Numbered from the stretch's first letter, positions 57,001 to 64,000 are shown. The stretch: DNA of 64,000 nucleotides from an uncultured Eubacteriales bacterium (GCA_944349545.1 CALVNG010000001.1:1-64000), one strand, 5' to 3'. Program-made: numbers and translations. The notes: generated from the sequence alone by a model not told the origin.

Positions 57001-60000
57001 GAGCCGCTGCTCAACGGGGTCAATGTGCATACGCCCGTGCCGGGGGAGTACAGTTATGCGGACGGGAGCACCTATACCGCCCTGGGTGAGAGCCTCGTCA
57101 GCGGCAGAACCTATCTTGTGGTGGAAACCGATTCCAGCATGACGCAGCTGCGCGATAATAACCGCGTGGTCTGGTACGCGGTGCACAGCGTTCCTGCGGG
57201 CGCCAGGGAAAAGCAGGTTGTCACGCTGAAAAACATTGCGGGCGGCGCTTCGCAGGCGCTGAAAAAGACCACCGGCACCCCGCGGCTGGACAGCCTGCTG
57301 GCCTCCGCGGCCACGCTGGAATATACCATTTCGCCCAGCGTGAGCAACACCTATCCGCTGGACGGCTATGTGCTGGAGGAACTGGGACTGGATGCGTACA
57401 GCGAAACCGCCGCGCTGGACTTTGACGCATATCTGCGGGACAGGTATACCGTTACCCAGGTTGCGGTCGGCCCGGCCTCGCATGATACGAACGCCTACTG
57501 GAGCGGAAAAGACAGCGGCATACAGGCGAAGGTGACGTTCTACGGTTTCGACGATACGCTGCTTGACAGCAAGACGGTGGATATCGCTTCCGCCGCGCAG
57601 ACCGTGCGGCCCCAAAGCCCCGAAAAGGTGAAATACGCGGTGGTTTCCTATGAATGCCCGGCCTTTCTGCAAGCCACAGGCTATGCCCTGGGTCAGCACT
57701 TCGCGCCCGGCGAGGTGAAGGTAACCATCGCCCTGGAGCGCCAGACGGGCGGCGAGGGCGTGCAGGCCATTACGAAGGTGACCAACACGGCCCGGACGAC
57801 CATGACCTACCGCTCGTGGGATACCAGGGGCGTGCAGCAGGGTCTGCACGACCGTATGACGGATACGCTGACCTCGACGGCGGACAATGCTTTTGGCGAG
57901 CTGAAAACGGCCAGAATCAGCGTGGCATGCGCCGCGGACAAAAACGCCCTTTCGCTTGACGGAGAGACGGTCACCTATACCATCACCCTGACCAACAGCG
58001 CATCCGCTGAGGCTCCGATGATCAATCCCTTCCTGGTGGATCTGCTGCCGCAGGGCATGCTGCTCGACGGCGCGAACGGGGACGTTCAGCTGACGGACGC
58101 CCCGGAGGGTATTACGGTTGAAAATGTGCGCTCCAATACGAGCAAAGGGGAAACGGCGCTGTTTATGTTTCTCAGCGGATCGCTTGATCCGGGGGAGAGC
58201 GTGCAGTTGACGCTCCGGGTGAAATCCACCAGCGCTGTGGCCACCTATGGGGCGGATGTGAACAACCATGTCATCGCAGGCAGCCGTGAAAAAAGCGTGC
58301 AAAGCGAGGAAAACCCGCGTTCCACCTCCTGGAAAACAGCGGATGGGGCATGGCCTCCGCCGCTCGAGGGCGCGCTGACCACGCTTGTCGGTTCAGAAAG
58401 GCTGACGGCGCTCCAAACGATGCTGGACGACATGGCGGGCTTTGGTTATATCTCCGCCATGGCAACGGTGGGATGGACGGCTTCATCGGACGCCGCGCTG
58501 CTCAAGATGGGGCGCGGCGACAGATCCGCCGCCATCGGCTTTACAGCCGACCGGCTGTCCACGGTGAACAACGGCGGCTTCATGGACTACCGGCTGATCC
58601 TGACCAACCTCTCCGCCAACTACCACTATACCGATGTGACGCTGCTGGATATTCTGCCCGCCAGGGGGGACGTGACCTACGCCGGCACCTCCAGAGGCAG
58701 CGCATGGGGCATGAATTTCGGCGGCGTAACAGGCGTGGCACGGATTGACGGCGGAGGCAGCAGCCACGCGATTTCCGATTCTGAGTACAAGGTTTTCTAT
58801 TACCAGGGGGAGATCAGCAGCCCGGCCGCCGTCTATGCCTCGGTGGAAAAGCTGAAATATGACGCGGCGTCGCTTCCCGCCGGCTGGAGCGCCAGCCCGG
58901 AGGGAACGGTGACGGCCATTGCTCTGGCGGTTCGAAAGGACGCGTCGGTCGCGCTGGCCTCCCGCGAAAGCTATGTCGTGGAATACCGCATGGATGTGGG
59001 CGAGCTTTCCCAGGAGGAGCTGCAAAGCCGCGCGTGGCAGAATACGGTAAACGACTTTGCGTGCCACTTCTCCCATTACATCGAGGGCCCCGGCGCCGAA
59101 CAGGGAATCGGCAGCGCGACGTCTGTACAGCCGCTCAGTTCCAATTCCGTATCCGCCACCATCCTGCCTCAACCCGTCAAGGTGGGCGGGCATGTCTGGA
59201 TTGACAAGAACGCCAACGGTATCCGGGAAAGCGGGGAATCGGCGGCAGACCTTGCCGGAGACGCGATCGTTGAAAAGCTGCTGGACTGCGTCGAAATCAG
59301 GCTGAACAGCTTTGAGGGAACTGCCCCAAGCGCCAGCGGCACGACCAGCTACAGCATGCCTTCCGGCTGGAACGCCAATTATGTCTTTGACGGTCTTGAC
59401 TCTGCCGATCCCAAGGGCGGCGCGAGCCAGAGCGATCTCTACAGCGGCACGGCCCCGAACAACCCGCTCAACCCCGCCTGGCTGAAGGGCAGCGCGCCCA
59501 AGACGTACAACCTTGCCGTCACCATCCCGGAGAGCGGCGGCGTGATCGCGCAGGTCACCTCTCTTGGCGGCGGCAATCCGGGCAGGCAAACCGGCTATTC
59601 CCGCGATCCAAGCGAGCTGCTTCCGGGCGGCGCTTATGCGGACGAAGCCAGCGACAACAACTTCGTCAAGGCATCCGAGAGAAGCTTCGTGTCGGAGCGC
59701 TTCTACCTCTACGCCACCAGCGGTATCTTCGACAACACCAAGGATATCGGCCTAATCCTGAGCCGCAATGTATCCGTGTTCAAAACGGACGCAATCGGCG
59801 GCGCTCCGGTCGCCGGCGCGGCGTTCAGGCTGTACGGGCCCTTCGACAGCGTTCAGGCCGCGCAGACTGCCGCGCTTGACCATACCACGCTGCTTGCGAC
59901 CGTGCACACCGACGATCAGGGCGAGGCCGCCTTCGGAACGCTCAACTGGTATCAGGTCTACGTCATTGAGGAAGTCGAAGCCGCGCCCGGCTACGTGCTG

Positions 60001-62070
60001 GACGGCACCGCCGCGGAAAGCCCGGAGGGCGTCCTGGTACCCTATGAGGGAACGGCGACGGTGAATCCGGCGTGGGTCGTAAACGTTCCCGGCGCGAGCG
60101 TAACCGGCACCAACCAGGCGATCCATGTCTCCAACCTGCCTGAGACAATCAATATTTCCGGCGCCAAGACCTGGGAGGATGGTAACGACCAGGACGGCCT
60201 GCGCCCGGAAAGCATCACCATCCGTCTGATGGCCGACGGCGAGGAGAAGGCGCAAAAGACCGTCACAGAGAAGGAGGGATGGGAATGGACGTTTGACGGC
60301 CTGCCCAGGTACGAAAACGGCGTGGAGATCACCTATACGCTTGCCGAGGACCCGGTGCCGGGATACAATCCGGAGATCGACGGCTTTGACGTGACCAACC
60401 GGCATACGCCGGAGACCATCAGCCTTTCCGGAAAAAAGACCTGGGAGGACGCAAACGACCAGGACGGTCTGCGCCCGGAAAGCATCACCGTCCGACTGAT
60501 GGCTGACGGCGAGGAGAAGGCGGAAAAGACCGTGACGGAGGAGGATGGCTGGAAATGGACGTTTAACGGCCTGCCCAGGTATGAAAACGGCGCGGAGATC
60601 GTCTATACGCTTACCGAGGACCCTGTGCCGGGGTATATCGCGGAGGTCTCGGGGCTTGATGTGACCAACCGCTATTCTCCGCCCAAAACCAGCGTCGGCG
60701 TGACCAAGATCTGGGAGGACGCTGACAATCAGGACGGCGTCAGACCGGAGAAAATCACCGTCGAGCTTTTGGCGGACGGCCTGGAGACCGGCAGAAAGCT
60801 CCTGCTCAATGAGGACAACGGATGGCGCGGAATCTTTGACGGCCTGGACGAATACAGCCAGGGCGCCAAGATCGTCTATACCGTCAGAGAGGAAGCCGTG
60901 AGCGGCTATGAACCGCAGGTCACCGGCGATGCCGCCGTGGGCTTCATCCTCACCAACACTCACAAGCCGGAAACCGTGAACATTGAGGGCGAAAAAACCT
61001 GGAACGATGAAAACAACCGCTATGGGAAGCGGCCCGAAAGTATCGCCGTATATCTGCTGGCCGACGGCAAGATCGTTGATACGAGAATCGCCACAGCGGA
61101 TACCGGCTGGAAATGGTCGTTTGAAAACAAGCCAAAATATGAGGACGGGGTGGAAATCGCCTATGCCGTCTCAGAGGAGAAGGTCGCAGGCTATAGCGCT
61201 GAAGTCACGGGCTATGATGTGACAAATACCCTGATGACGGCAGATGTGGAGATTCATGGCGAAAAGCGCGTGGATGTCGCCTCGGCGCCATGGGCCGGCT
61301 TTACCTTCGTCCTTGCGGCGCAGGACGAAGGCGCACCCATGCCGGGCGGCCGGTCCGGCGGAACGGCGAGCGTCTCGCGCACCGGTCCGGGCGACTTCAC
61401 CTTCGGAAGCATCCGCTTTACCGATCCGGGCGTCTACCGCTATCGGGTGACGGAAACCGCCGAAAACGCGCTTGGCTATGTCTACGACCCGTCGGAATAT
61501 GTTGTCGAGGTCACGGTGGCGGAACAGGAAGGCGCGCTGACAGCCGATCTCACCTACGTCAAGGACGGCGACGCAGCGGGCGCGATCGTGTTTGAAAACC
61601 GCTACCGCACCGCGGGTCTGACCGTGGTCAAGAGCGTGACCGGACAGGGCGCCAGCACCACGGAGGCTTTCACATTCACCATCACCCTGACGGACGCCGG
61701 CGGCGCACGGCTGGCCGCCAGCTATCCCTACACGGGTACGGGCGGCGCGCCTTCGGGAACGATGGATAACGGCTTGATGACCGTGCGGCTTGCGCACAAC
61801 CAGAGCATCCGAATTGATGGAATCCCCGTGGGAGCAAGATATATCGTGAGCGAGGCGGCCAACAACGCCTATGTCGTCAGCGCCTCCTCCTCCGAGGGCA
61901 CGCTCACCGAAAACGGAACGGTCGCCACGTTTGTCAACAAGCGTCGCACCTACAGCGACGTGCCCAAGACGGGCTATGGCGAAACGACCACGCGCTATGT
62001 GGTGGCGGGACTCTGCCTGCTGACGGCGCTGGTGGCCTATATGCTGCGCAGGCGTTTCAAGCGCAGGTAA
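48097..62070 (+). CDS. Giant sortase-anchored SpaA/Cna-B adhesin, 4657 aa
   Basis: One open frame of 13.97 kb. Order: signal peptide (1-25); Pro/Glu/Thr stalk with 38-residue repeats (about 90-190); SH3-like domain (201-275, FGYARISSDGSVYASPSE); beta domains to about 1000; then some twelve SpaA/Cna-B-type domains (about 1007-3100) with recurring VRETEVPDGY-like ends that supply the isopeptide Glu; DUF11-like domains (about 3267-3600); an SdrD-B-like domain (3695-3888, GGHVWIDKNANGIRESGE); another SpaA domain; four tandem Cna-B repeats (4018-4380); an FctA/Spy0128-like domain (4381-4503); a final beta domain. It ends with sorting signal VPKTG (4622-4626), a membrane helix and RRRFKRR. The ATG at 48097 was chosen over 48088 because AGGAGG is nine bases upstream. 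The class B sortase downstream probably anchors it. The ligand is unknown. Confidence 0.95.
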   Translation: MKGKRVFACLLALAMTLSAGMPTPDFSMSGHSLRTETVGIAEGTHETAHVEASAVGEASDTAENPYIDEMPAPAEEPVVSDATAALPEPEAPPEPTATQEPTPTPAPTATPEPAATPTPAPEATPELAPPPEPTATQEPTPTPAPTATPEPAATLTPAPEATPEPAPTPEPTATQDPVPTPEPAPTPEPAPIPDEAPTEDETLAFAFGYARISSDGSVYASPSESSEVLGVLARDAVVYVVERVSDRWVKAVFACEQLIEQTAEGYLLEDTLIPEADQTAAVSAIEAGRHVACAAYGGVILPLVDFVGILAEAGEGGDRAAAEEMHENHVLRPEEALPAGDAEEASDLPPGASEKDDAYNAASNEQALFNDPPEGEAAASLTDEKTKVIIEGVPAGVTVSVAVVETDTQALETALKEAGLTLIDAVCYDIILWQNESEYQPTNMLSVTLPIPEGFTGEISAWHLSGGAVVNMDGSAGHGGFTFETAHFSRYALVNAVHDSTSVDVASRPDSSFLETAEAYYGENGTVTVGKVSADWQVADVTVKAGQQVNLSLAWTLIPAATFNYAEFPQTLFDNYENTQIILTLPDGVSIVEGIAGSLQNVTEVIRQGNEWRLMLTERLNAASSQSGTIIIPLLIEGNGERGVGETLDFSVPVRMETEFTILDRTNPGQALPTVQYEKTIAGNGLGFKTTATDDRWGMEKAAVSAVPDQDKDTVAVTFRLTVGLEDADGRINTNPDTYGRVGRVPFAAEVMLTETPSVRDREGAPISPRSVTVTPQFGDRTPIDAAGGAVRLPVDTCAGKGLSSVAGDAPYWSEYLVEVVYPYEKFIAQFYDENQDTLTVSNAAEISYQLRGGVPASDRAEADVEAGEVTRPAQITISKYIVNAQGQADLYSAENFPADGQPVAGPALFTVMGPDGTVPDLYGKQGDTYQKLTGHQIILDPAGESGTDDGAFTVYVRPGVYTVGESDDVLPSNTRKITGETNNAEDKTLSLAAGESGTAGFYNRECLGSITITKKGRKTGESDALLSGAAFTLYRDGREVARGETDGSGHLCFDRLPYGEYTVRETEVPDGYVDEGYEATVTVSAEQSAHSLDVVNRYNLAPVIMQKQMFNGIQYVDVDLYSYEEFEGCFAIERKVGDDSWAVVEDMGNLSLTQAGQILAELPVYDEAGQIATYRFRETLPTGWHDPGDALATEMHSAAFDLVDALGKPTGEARRITMKNDRNGRLTLTKRFYRMNGSGQHEAQPAQEAAFTLYRKMQDGTIEKVNEKIFTGTASFEDLPRTDTRGTAYEYYLVEMPLDGYAADTSMTVPLEMDGQTVRAWGPYTFTAQGNQPAELSQSVEVSNYATALPVVIKKADSVTGAFVSGAAFEVYEYGTGTEGQKIVDATPIASPDGSVIYLEGARQYVVRESDVPQGYANVTGDVVVDLSGYTSPMQAYEVITVTLENRPNPRLNVVKRLVGSENPDRPDVLTGVAFEVYRKKDDTFARVDGYDGQPLTLFSGTAVQLPAGTYYLREIVPPENPDQVLDPGKHPQEYAEKGEQAGNAFYFGPINVPEATDQSTLTTTYTVDNLSCLGAVQVIKYALGKDGKKTPLAGAELSIWRDDQDDALQTITSAAETGLVTFAGLPVYGDDGEKITYTIRETVAPEGYSLAQEALTVTLEPGKTMTQDAAGAPLELIDLPKMSFEVTKVFRNIWEHSFTQKDYLMPGARIALYEKQADGSYHLRETLTTDDMGIALFTGLDQKTEYAAVEYDIPDLPQYAYLEPSNAMAYLAADSFGAPPETLTAQELEKYYFVTKPANQGDPVLMQTGTLTNVEHWAQLQIKKYVIDDPQAQGAPEGTQAGKIKVINNAEFDLYMQVLDEDASSGALTFDNDNLSQYTLIGSYSTGTLYNASGERQDGWFATDILKVGDHVVYWLVERTGGIGAKIDPAKQITLIAREGTGYANASTSLVDPQTACTQVFTYQDDSVSRREVENLPVYGGGSSMFSTVRIAKWAGAVDADGNREDVFTPLGNAAFSLYLVHADGERAALLDTMTTGLDNDAPAPGEDLTAWASSKSFSFKGLWDTYAGGNREDVAQDILWTDAEGNGYARVMLVENGVPAGYDNPAGGYGMILYFKYAQGESTEVFNDAFYVKDAGGGQPAADQAAWALYPVEETSGGTYRLIEDVEGTTAQYRIINWPVDNFSVTVSKYGYEANEQTMGMTGDVLDEYLLTTGGRVPLEVTMKLQRYSNNAWVDYAYPGYSQDVTSTFATTGGYFAFPKGLGIGRYRIIETVPDSGYENIYDGAALPGDDYYNARAYYFQVTHENVQITMHNPKKRTLSLHKTATDGSDLAGAAFTLTGPAGTLTAGSGANGIATFSGIGTGVYKLAETVAAEGYSGEYLDLYLRSEYENGHRYGAYRLADFASEGIFLGFETTRQGNQMVVTDIVDLQDYGVKDLTLEIADPGLCSLTLRKTDGIDTDKMLKGATFRVEYKPFARWSGEESVDDTGWSAVGTCTTDENGTATVGGLEPGVYKVTETKAPDGYDLSGGAQYVVMTGGLEKTVTLAGQTLPSDQPLAFQNAKKVALTVEKKVDAGALTVEGEHTFTFALYAADRKTILDTQKVTVPDGAKDGAVFTAVFEGLSQGQTYCLEEIPEDEDFVLTGMEGKNGLSVAQSGTLYEFTVPASNDGIAITASNAYQYASVTILKVNAKDGTPLDGAAFEAYRMRDGHPMTNAAGEWTALGNGEYSVLLPLIGRDGNTFRIQEVKAPAGYRNDRPYADVTVLPGEAVMHGEFDSGAMTGGSTGANDAAMLNALIYPNHQGSVIEIVKYDNTKESGTAAPLEGAIFTLYSKDASRNWRVVSHETTDAAGRVSFTVESGKVYAVAESAMPAGYAGLQGLYSGEARMPRETDGVREYHLLNDGNPLKVSAVYAYQAYNSPWVELEIRKQDADSKLTPTAVVNVYEVPAGTPAVLTQAEVAQFMAAHEPLLNGVNVHTPVPGEYSYADGSTYTALGESLVSGRTYLVVETDSSMTQLRDNNRVVWYAVHSVPAGAREKQVVTLKNIAGGASQALKKTTGTPRLDSLLASAATLEYTISPSVSNTYPLDGYVLEELGLDAYSETAALDFDAYLRDRYTVTQVAVGPASHDTNAYWSGKDSGIQAKVTFYGFDDTLLDSKTVDIASAAQTVRPQSPEKVKYAVVSYECPAFLQATGYALGQHFAPGEVKVTIALERQTGGEGVQAITKVTNTARTTMTYRSWDTRGVQQGLHDRMTDTLTSTADNAFGELKTARISVACAADKNALSLDGETVTYTITLTNSASAEAPMINPFLVDLLPQGMLLDGANGDVQLTDAPEGITVENVRSNTSKGETALFMFLSGSLDPGESVQLTLRVKSTSAVATYGADVNNHVIAGSREKSVQSEENPRSTSWKTADGAWPPPLEGALTTLVGSERLTALQTMLDDMAGFGYISAMATVGWTASSDAALLKMGRGDRSAAIGFTADRLSTVNNGGFMDYRLILTNLSANYHYTDVTLLDILPARGDVTYAGTSRGSAWGMNFGGVTGVARIDGGGSSHAISDSEYKVFYYQGEISSPAAVYASVEKLKYDAASLPAGWSASPEGTVTAIALAVRKDASVALASRESYVVEYRMDVGELSQEELQSRAWQNTVNDFACHFSHYIEGPGAEQGIGSATSVQPLSSNSVSATILPQPVKVGGHVWIDKNANGIRESGESAADLAGDAIVEKLLDCVEIRLNSFEGTAPSASGTTSYSMPSGWNANYVFDGLDSADPKGGASQSDLYSGTAPNNPLNPAWLKGSAPKTYNLAVTIPESGGVIAQVTSLGGGNPGRQTGYSRDPSELLPGGAYADEASDNNFVKASERSFVSERFYLYATSGIFDNTKDIGLILSRNVSVFKTDAIGGAPVAGAAFRLYGPFDSVQAAQTAALDHTTLLATVHTDDQGEAAFGTLNWYQVYVIEEVEAAPGYVLDGTAAESPEGVLVPYEGTATVNPAWVVNVPGASVTGTNQAIHVSNLPETINISGAKTWEDGNDQDGLRPESITIRLMADGEEKAQKTVTEKEGWEWTFDGLPRYENGVEITYTLAEDPVPGYNPEIDGFDVTNRHTPETISLSGKKTWEDANDQDGLRPESITVRLMADGEEKAEKTVTEEDGWKWTFNGLPRYENGAEIVYTLTEDPVPGYIAEVSGLDVTNRYSPPKTSVGVTKIWEDADNQDGVRPEKITVELLADGLETGRKLLLNEDNGWRGIFDGLDEYSQGAKIVYTVREEAVSGYEPQVTGDAAVGFILTNTHKPETVNIEGEKTWNDENNRYGKRPESIAVYLLADGKIVDTRIATADTGWKWSFENKPKYEDGVEIAYAVSEEKVAGYSAEVTGYDVTNTLMTADVEIHGEKRVDVASAPWAGFTFVLAAQDEGAPMPGGRSGGTASVSRTGPGDFTFGSIRFTDPGVYRYRVTETAENALGYVYDPSEYVVEVTVAEQEGALTADLTYVKDGDAAGAIVFENRYRTAGLTVVKSVTGQGASTTEAFTFTITLTDAGGARLAASYPYTGTGGAPSGTMDNGLMTVRLAHNQSIRIDGIPVGARYIVSEAANNAYVVSASSSEGTLTENGTVATFVNKRRTYSDVPKTGYGETTTRYVVAGLCLLTALVAYMLRRRFKRR
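48376..48626 (+). repeat. 114-bp coding repeats in the adhesin stalk
   Basis: Units start at 48376, 48490 and 48604 (GAACCGACGGCGACGCAGGA each time), a 114-bp, 38-codon period present about 2.2 times and nearly identical at the DNA level. The repeat encodes Pro/Thr/Glu/Ala-rich stalk and is open to copy-number change by recombination. Confidence 0.88.
60148..61233 (+). repeat. Four Cna-B coding repeats in the adhesin
   Basis: Units begin near 60148, 60418, 60688 and 60976, about 270-288 bp each. The first two are very similar at DNA level (shared KTWED, NDQDGLRPESIT and GLPRYENG), the third and fourth more diverged. The Lys of KTWED and a Glu/Asp late in each unit should form isopeptide bonds. 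Confidence 0.85.
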
Positions 62071-62111
62071 CTAAATCTGCGGAGCTGCTCCGCATAGTCC
62101 AGGGAGGGGTT

Positions 62112-63029
62112 ATGAGCAACCGGAATGAAACGACCCGAAAGATTCTCTATGTCCTGCTGACCGTTGTCATGGTTGCATCACTGACGGTTGCCGCCTTGAT
62201 CGTGGGCGTTGATCTGGTGGATACGTGGCGCGCGGGCAGCGTGAGCGACGAGGTGAGGCAGCTCTACCGGCCCGGCGCGTCGGGCGGCTGGTTTGCGGCG
62301 CTGATCAGCGCCGCTTCCGCCGAGGAAGAGGTGCCCGCGGAGGAGGATGCCGGGCGGGATGCAATGCTCGCACCGGTGAAGCTTCCAAACGTGCAGGAGG
62401 ACTTCCTGCGGCTCTACGGGGAAAACCCGGATGTCGTCGGCTGGCTGACGGCAGGGGATACAATCGACCTGCCCGTGGTGCAGCGCGACAACGAATATTA
62501 CCTGAGCCACAATTTCTTTGGCGAATGGGACAGCAACGGCACCGTGTTTCTCAATGGGATGAACGTGTTCTATCCGCGGGACCGCGTTTTGCTGCTTCAC
62601 GGGCACAACATGAGAAGCGGGGCCATGTTTGGCACGCTGGCCAAATATGCAGAGGCCGGCTATGCGTTTGCGCATGCCCTGCTCACCTTCCGCACCCTGT
62701 ATGACGAAAAGACCTCATATTATGTGCCCGTTGCGGCGTTTCACGCCTCCATGCTAGAGGGAGAGGCGGGCTACTTTGACGTGACGCCGATGAATTTTGA
62801 TACGGAGGATGCGTTTCAGGCGTATCTGGAAGCGGCGCAGAAACGCTCTGCGTGGATATCGCCCGCGGATGTAAGCGTGCAGGATGAGATGCTCATGCTG
62901 CTGACATGCAGCTACTACCATGCGGACGGGCGGTTTGTGCTTCTGTGCCGCAGGCTGCGCGAAGGGGAAACGCCGGAGGGGATGCAGCGACTCTTTGACG
63001 AAGCGGCGCAAAGGGCAACCGGGGAGTAG
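62112..63029 (+). CDS. srtB: Class B sortase
   Basis: A 305-residue membrane transpeptidase. N-terminal cytoplasmic tail, one membrane helix (about residues 11-36, ILYVLLTVVMVASLTVAALI), then the sortase barrel. Catalytic His165 is in LLHGHNMRSG, Cys266 in LLTCSYY and Arg274 in GRFVLLC; the extra helices before the Cys and the HGHNM form indicate class B. It lies 41 bp after the adhesin with GGGAGGGG before the ATG, so both are made together. It presumably recognises VPKTG and attaches the adhesin to peptidoglycan. Confidence 0.93.
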   Translation: MSNRNETTRKILYVLLTVVMVASLTVAALIVGVDLVDTWRAGSVSDEVRQLYRPGASGGWFAALISAASAEEEVPAEEDAGRDAMLAPVKLPNVQEDFLRLYGENPDVVGWLTAGDTIDLPVVQRDNEYYLSHNFFGEWDSNGTVFLNGMNVFYPRDRVLLLHGHNMRSGAMFGTLAKYAEAGYAFAHALLTFRTLYDEKTSYYVPVAAFHASMLEGEAGYFDVTPMNFDTEDAFQAYLEAAQKRSAWISPADVSVQDEMLMLLTCSYYHADGRFVLLCRRLREGETPEGMQRLFDEAAQRATGE

Positions 63030-63046
63030 GCGGGCAAAACCAACAA

Positions 63047-63077
63047 AAAAGAGGGGCCGTCCAAGTGGGCGGCCCCA
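63047..63077 (-). terminator. Terminator of the diaminopentanoate dehydrogenase-like gene
   Basis: GGGGCCG (63054-63060) and CGGCCCC (63071-63077), 10-base loop. On the minus strand it is followed by TCTTTTTTG. It lies 19 bp after the gene's stop, and the adhesin-sortase transcript meets it from the other side. Confidence 0.8.
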
Positions 63078-63095
63078 TTGCGTCATGCGGGGAAA

Positions 63096-64000
63096 TTACG
63101 CGTGATACTCCATGGGATAAGTCAGGTAGCCGATCTCCTCCAGCTGGTCGCAGGTGACGTAGCCGGCGGGCGCGTTGAGGAGGCTGGGAATGCGGTTGAC
63201 GATGGTGGCACAGGTGTGCTCCACGGTGGCGGGCTTCACCACATGGAATTCCGTATCCGGCTCGCCCGTAATCCACCAGTCGCACATGTCGCCATCCCCG
63301 GGTCCGTACACCTTGCCGATGGTTTCTTCCTCAATGGTGATGCCCTGCATGGTTTCGATCGTCACCACGGCGGACATGCCGATGCAGTTGCCGGCTTTGA
63401 TGGTCTTGCCCAGCGTGGCGGAATCCAGGTCATGATCCACGGTATAGGGCACATGCTTCTGGGTGATGGACTTGATGGTCAGACCCAGCTTGTTGCAGAT
63501 GGCTTCGCTGGCGTTCCAGGCATAGGAGGGCTCGAACGCGTCGGGATGGGCGATCTGCGCCTCGAACTCCTCCAGGGTCAGGTCACAGCCGTGCGCCTTG
63601 GCCAGGGCCAGGCCGTAATCCTCGACATTGTAGCTGTAGGCGCCCTTGATCTTCTCGATGCGGTGGCAGCTTCCGGCCACCATGGCCACCATGTTGATCC
63701 AGAAGGTATCCTGCATGCCGGAGCCGGTAATGGTGCAGCCGTTTTCTTTGGCCAGCGCATCCAGCTTGTTGATCATGGCGGCGGCGGTGGTCCAGGGGTA
63801 GATGGCCTCCTCGCAGGTGGTGATGACGTTGATGCCGCGCAGCACGCACTTTTCCACGTGGTCGTAGATGTCCCCGATAAAGCTGAACAAAGTAACGATG
63901 GCTACGTCCGCCGCGCATTCGTCGAGCACTTTATCCGCGTCATTGGAAATGATGACGCCGGTCTTTACGCCAAGGCCCGCGAAGTCGCCTACATCCTGGC
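63096..64000 (-). CDS. ord: 2,4-diaminopentanoate dehydrogenase-like protein (5' end missing)
   Basis: The frame is open to the right edge; 301 codons are seen and the start with the N-terminal nucleotide-binding motif lies outside. It reads [18 protein letters not shown] and [17 protein letters not shown], then [33 protein letters not shown] and [18 protein letters not shown]. These match the dihydrodipicolinate-reductase-like family containing 2,4-diaminopentanoate dehydrogenase (Ord), which oxidatively deaminates 2,4-diaminopentanoate in Stickland-type ornithine fermentation. The other ornithine genes (ortA/B, oraE/S) should be upstream outside the window. Family confidence is good; the exact substrate is less certain. 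Confidence 0.82.
   Translation of the reverse strand, partial: QDVGDFAGLGVKTGVIISNDADKVLDECAADVAIVTLFSFIGDIYDHVEKCVLRGINVITTCEEAIYPWTTAAAMINKLDALAKENGCTITGSGMQDTFWINMVAMVAGSCHRIEKIKGAYSYNVEDYGLALAKAHGCDLTLEEFEAQIAHPDAFEPSYAWNASEAICNKLGLTIKSITQKHVPYTVDHDLDSATLGKTIKAGNCIGMSAVVTIETMQGITIEEETIGKVYGPGDGDMCDWWITGEPDTEFHVVKPATVEHTCATIVNRIPSLLNAPAGYVTCDQLEEIGYLTYPMEYHA

Noticed and set aside
54289..58302. A 1337-codon open frame antisense to the adhesin
   Set aside because: It mirrors the codon bias of the GC-rich sense gene, has no ribosome-binding site, promoter or recognisable domain, and the sense frame has clear isopeptide domains throughout.

Overview
The window is a GC-rich segment of an anaerobic, spore-forming member of the Clostridia (Firmicutes). 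The support is a SpoIIP homologue, Firmicute-style pcrA-ligA and MsmX-type genes, iron-sulfur and rubredoxin-based oxygen defence in place of catalase, ferredoxin-coupled 2-oxoacid oxidoreductase and Nfn enzymes, a sortase, and strong AGGAGG ribosome-binding sites. The lifestyle (bilirubin-reductase-type locus, aromatic 2-oxoacid oxidation, amino-sugar uptake, a giant surface adhesin) fits a gut commensal. The species cannot be named from the sequence alone. No rRNA, tRNA, CRISPR array or complete insertion sequence was seen.

Layout, left to right. 1-14.3 kb holds housekeeping genes: mutS2 (cut by the window edge), a U32/RlhA-like protein, a cyclophilin and ispE on the minus strand; a DUF1934 protein, an unknown protein, a metal-dependent hydrolase and a SAM-fold protein on the plus strand; then ligA, pcrA, a YerC-like repressor, spoIIP and a DUF1614 membrane protein on the minus strand. 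14.3-22.9 kb is a plus-strand run of paaK-iorA-iorB-paaK-ACT for oxidation of aromatic 2-oxoacids to acyl-CoAs and back to acids, followed by alr, a membrane protein, rsmD and coaD. 22.9-29.7 kb holds a coiled-coil protein, a MacA/FtsX-like pair without its ATPase, an MsmX-type sugar-importer ATPase, and a tight three-gene ECF sigma / membrane regulator / secreted-protein cassette. 29.7-32.4 kb is ridA-nfnA-nfnB.

32.6-35.9 kb is the most notable metabolic locus. A MarR-type regulator, a short Old-Yellow-Enzyme reductase carrying the HGDR signature of bilirubin reductases, and a flavodoxin are arranged as in the bilQRS operon. A secreted FMN-binding protein follows. The reductase gene carries a single-base frameshift, and the regulator's promoter is bracketed by two identical-spacing palindromes (CTTGA-N5-TCAAG). 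36.2-43.6 kb is an amino-sugar (probably peptidoglycan-derived MurNAc/GlcNAc) regulon: kinase, AGE-family epimerase, two permeases and a binding protein, divergent from a MurR/RpiR regulator and murQ. 43.8-46.1 kb is an oxygen/peroxide defence operon: desulfoferrodoxin, a double rubredoxin, and a ferredoxin-rubredoxin-rubrerythrin-rubredoxin fusion that still contains a ribosome-binding site at the fusion joint.

46.1-63.0 kb looks like an acquired module: a tyrosine recombinase, a 4657-residue sortase-anchored multi-domain adhesin (signal peptide, Pro/Glu/Thr repeats, SH3-like domain, many SpaA/Cna-B domains, VPKTG anchor) and a class B sortase. The window ends inside a minus-strand gene resembling 2,4-diaminopentanoate dehydrogenase of ornithine fermentation.

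A cross-cutting pattern is that three unrelated sigma-A promoters (14.16, 32.4 and 46.4 kb) each have a two-copy tandem duplication of 22-31 bp that ends four bases upstream of the -35 box.
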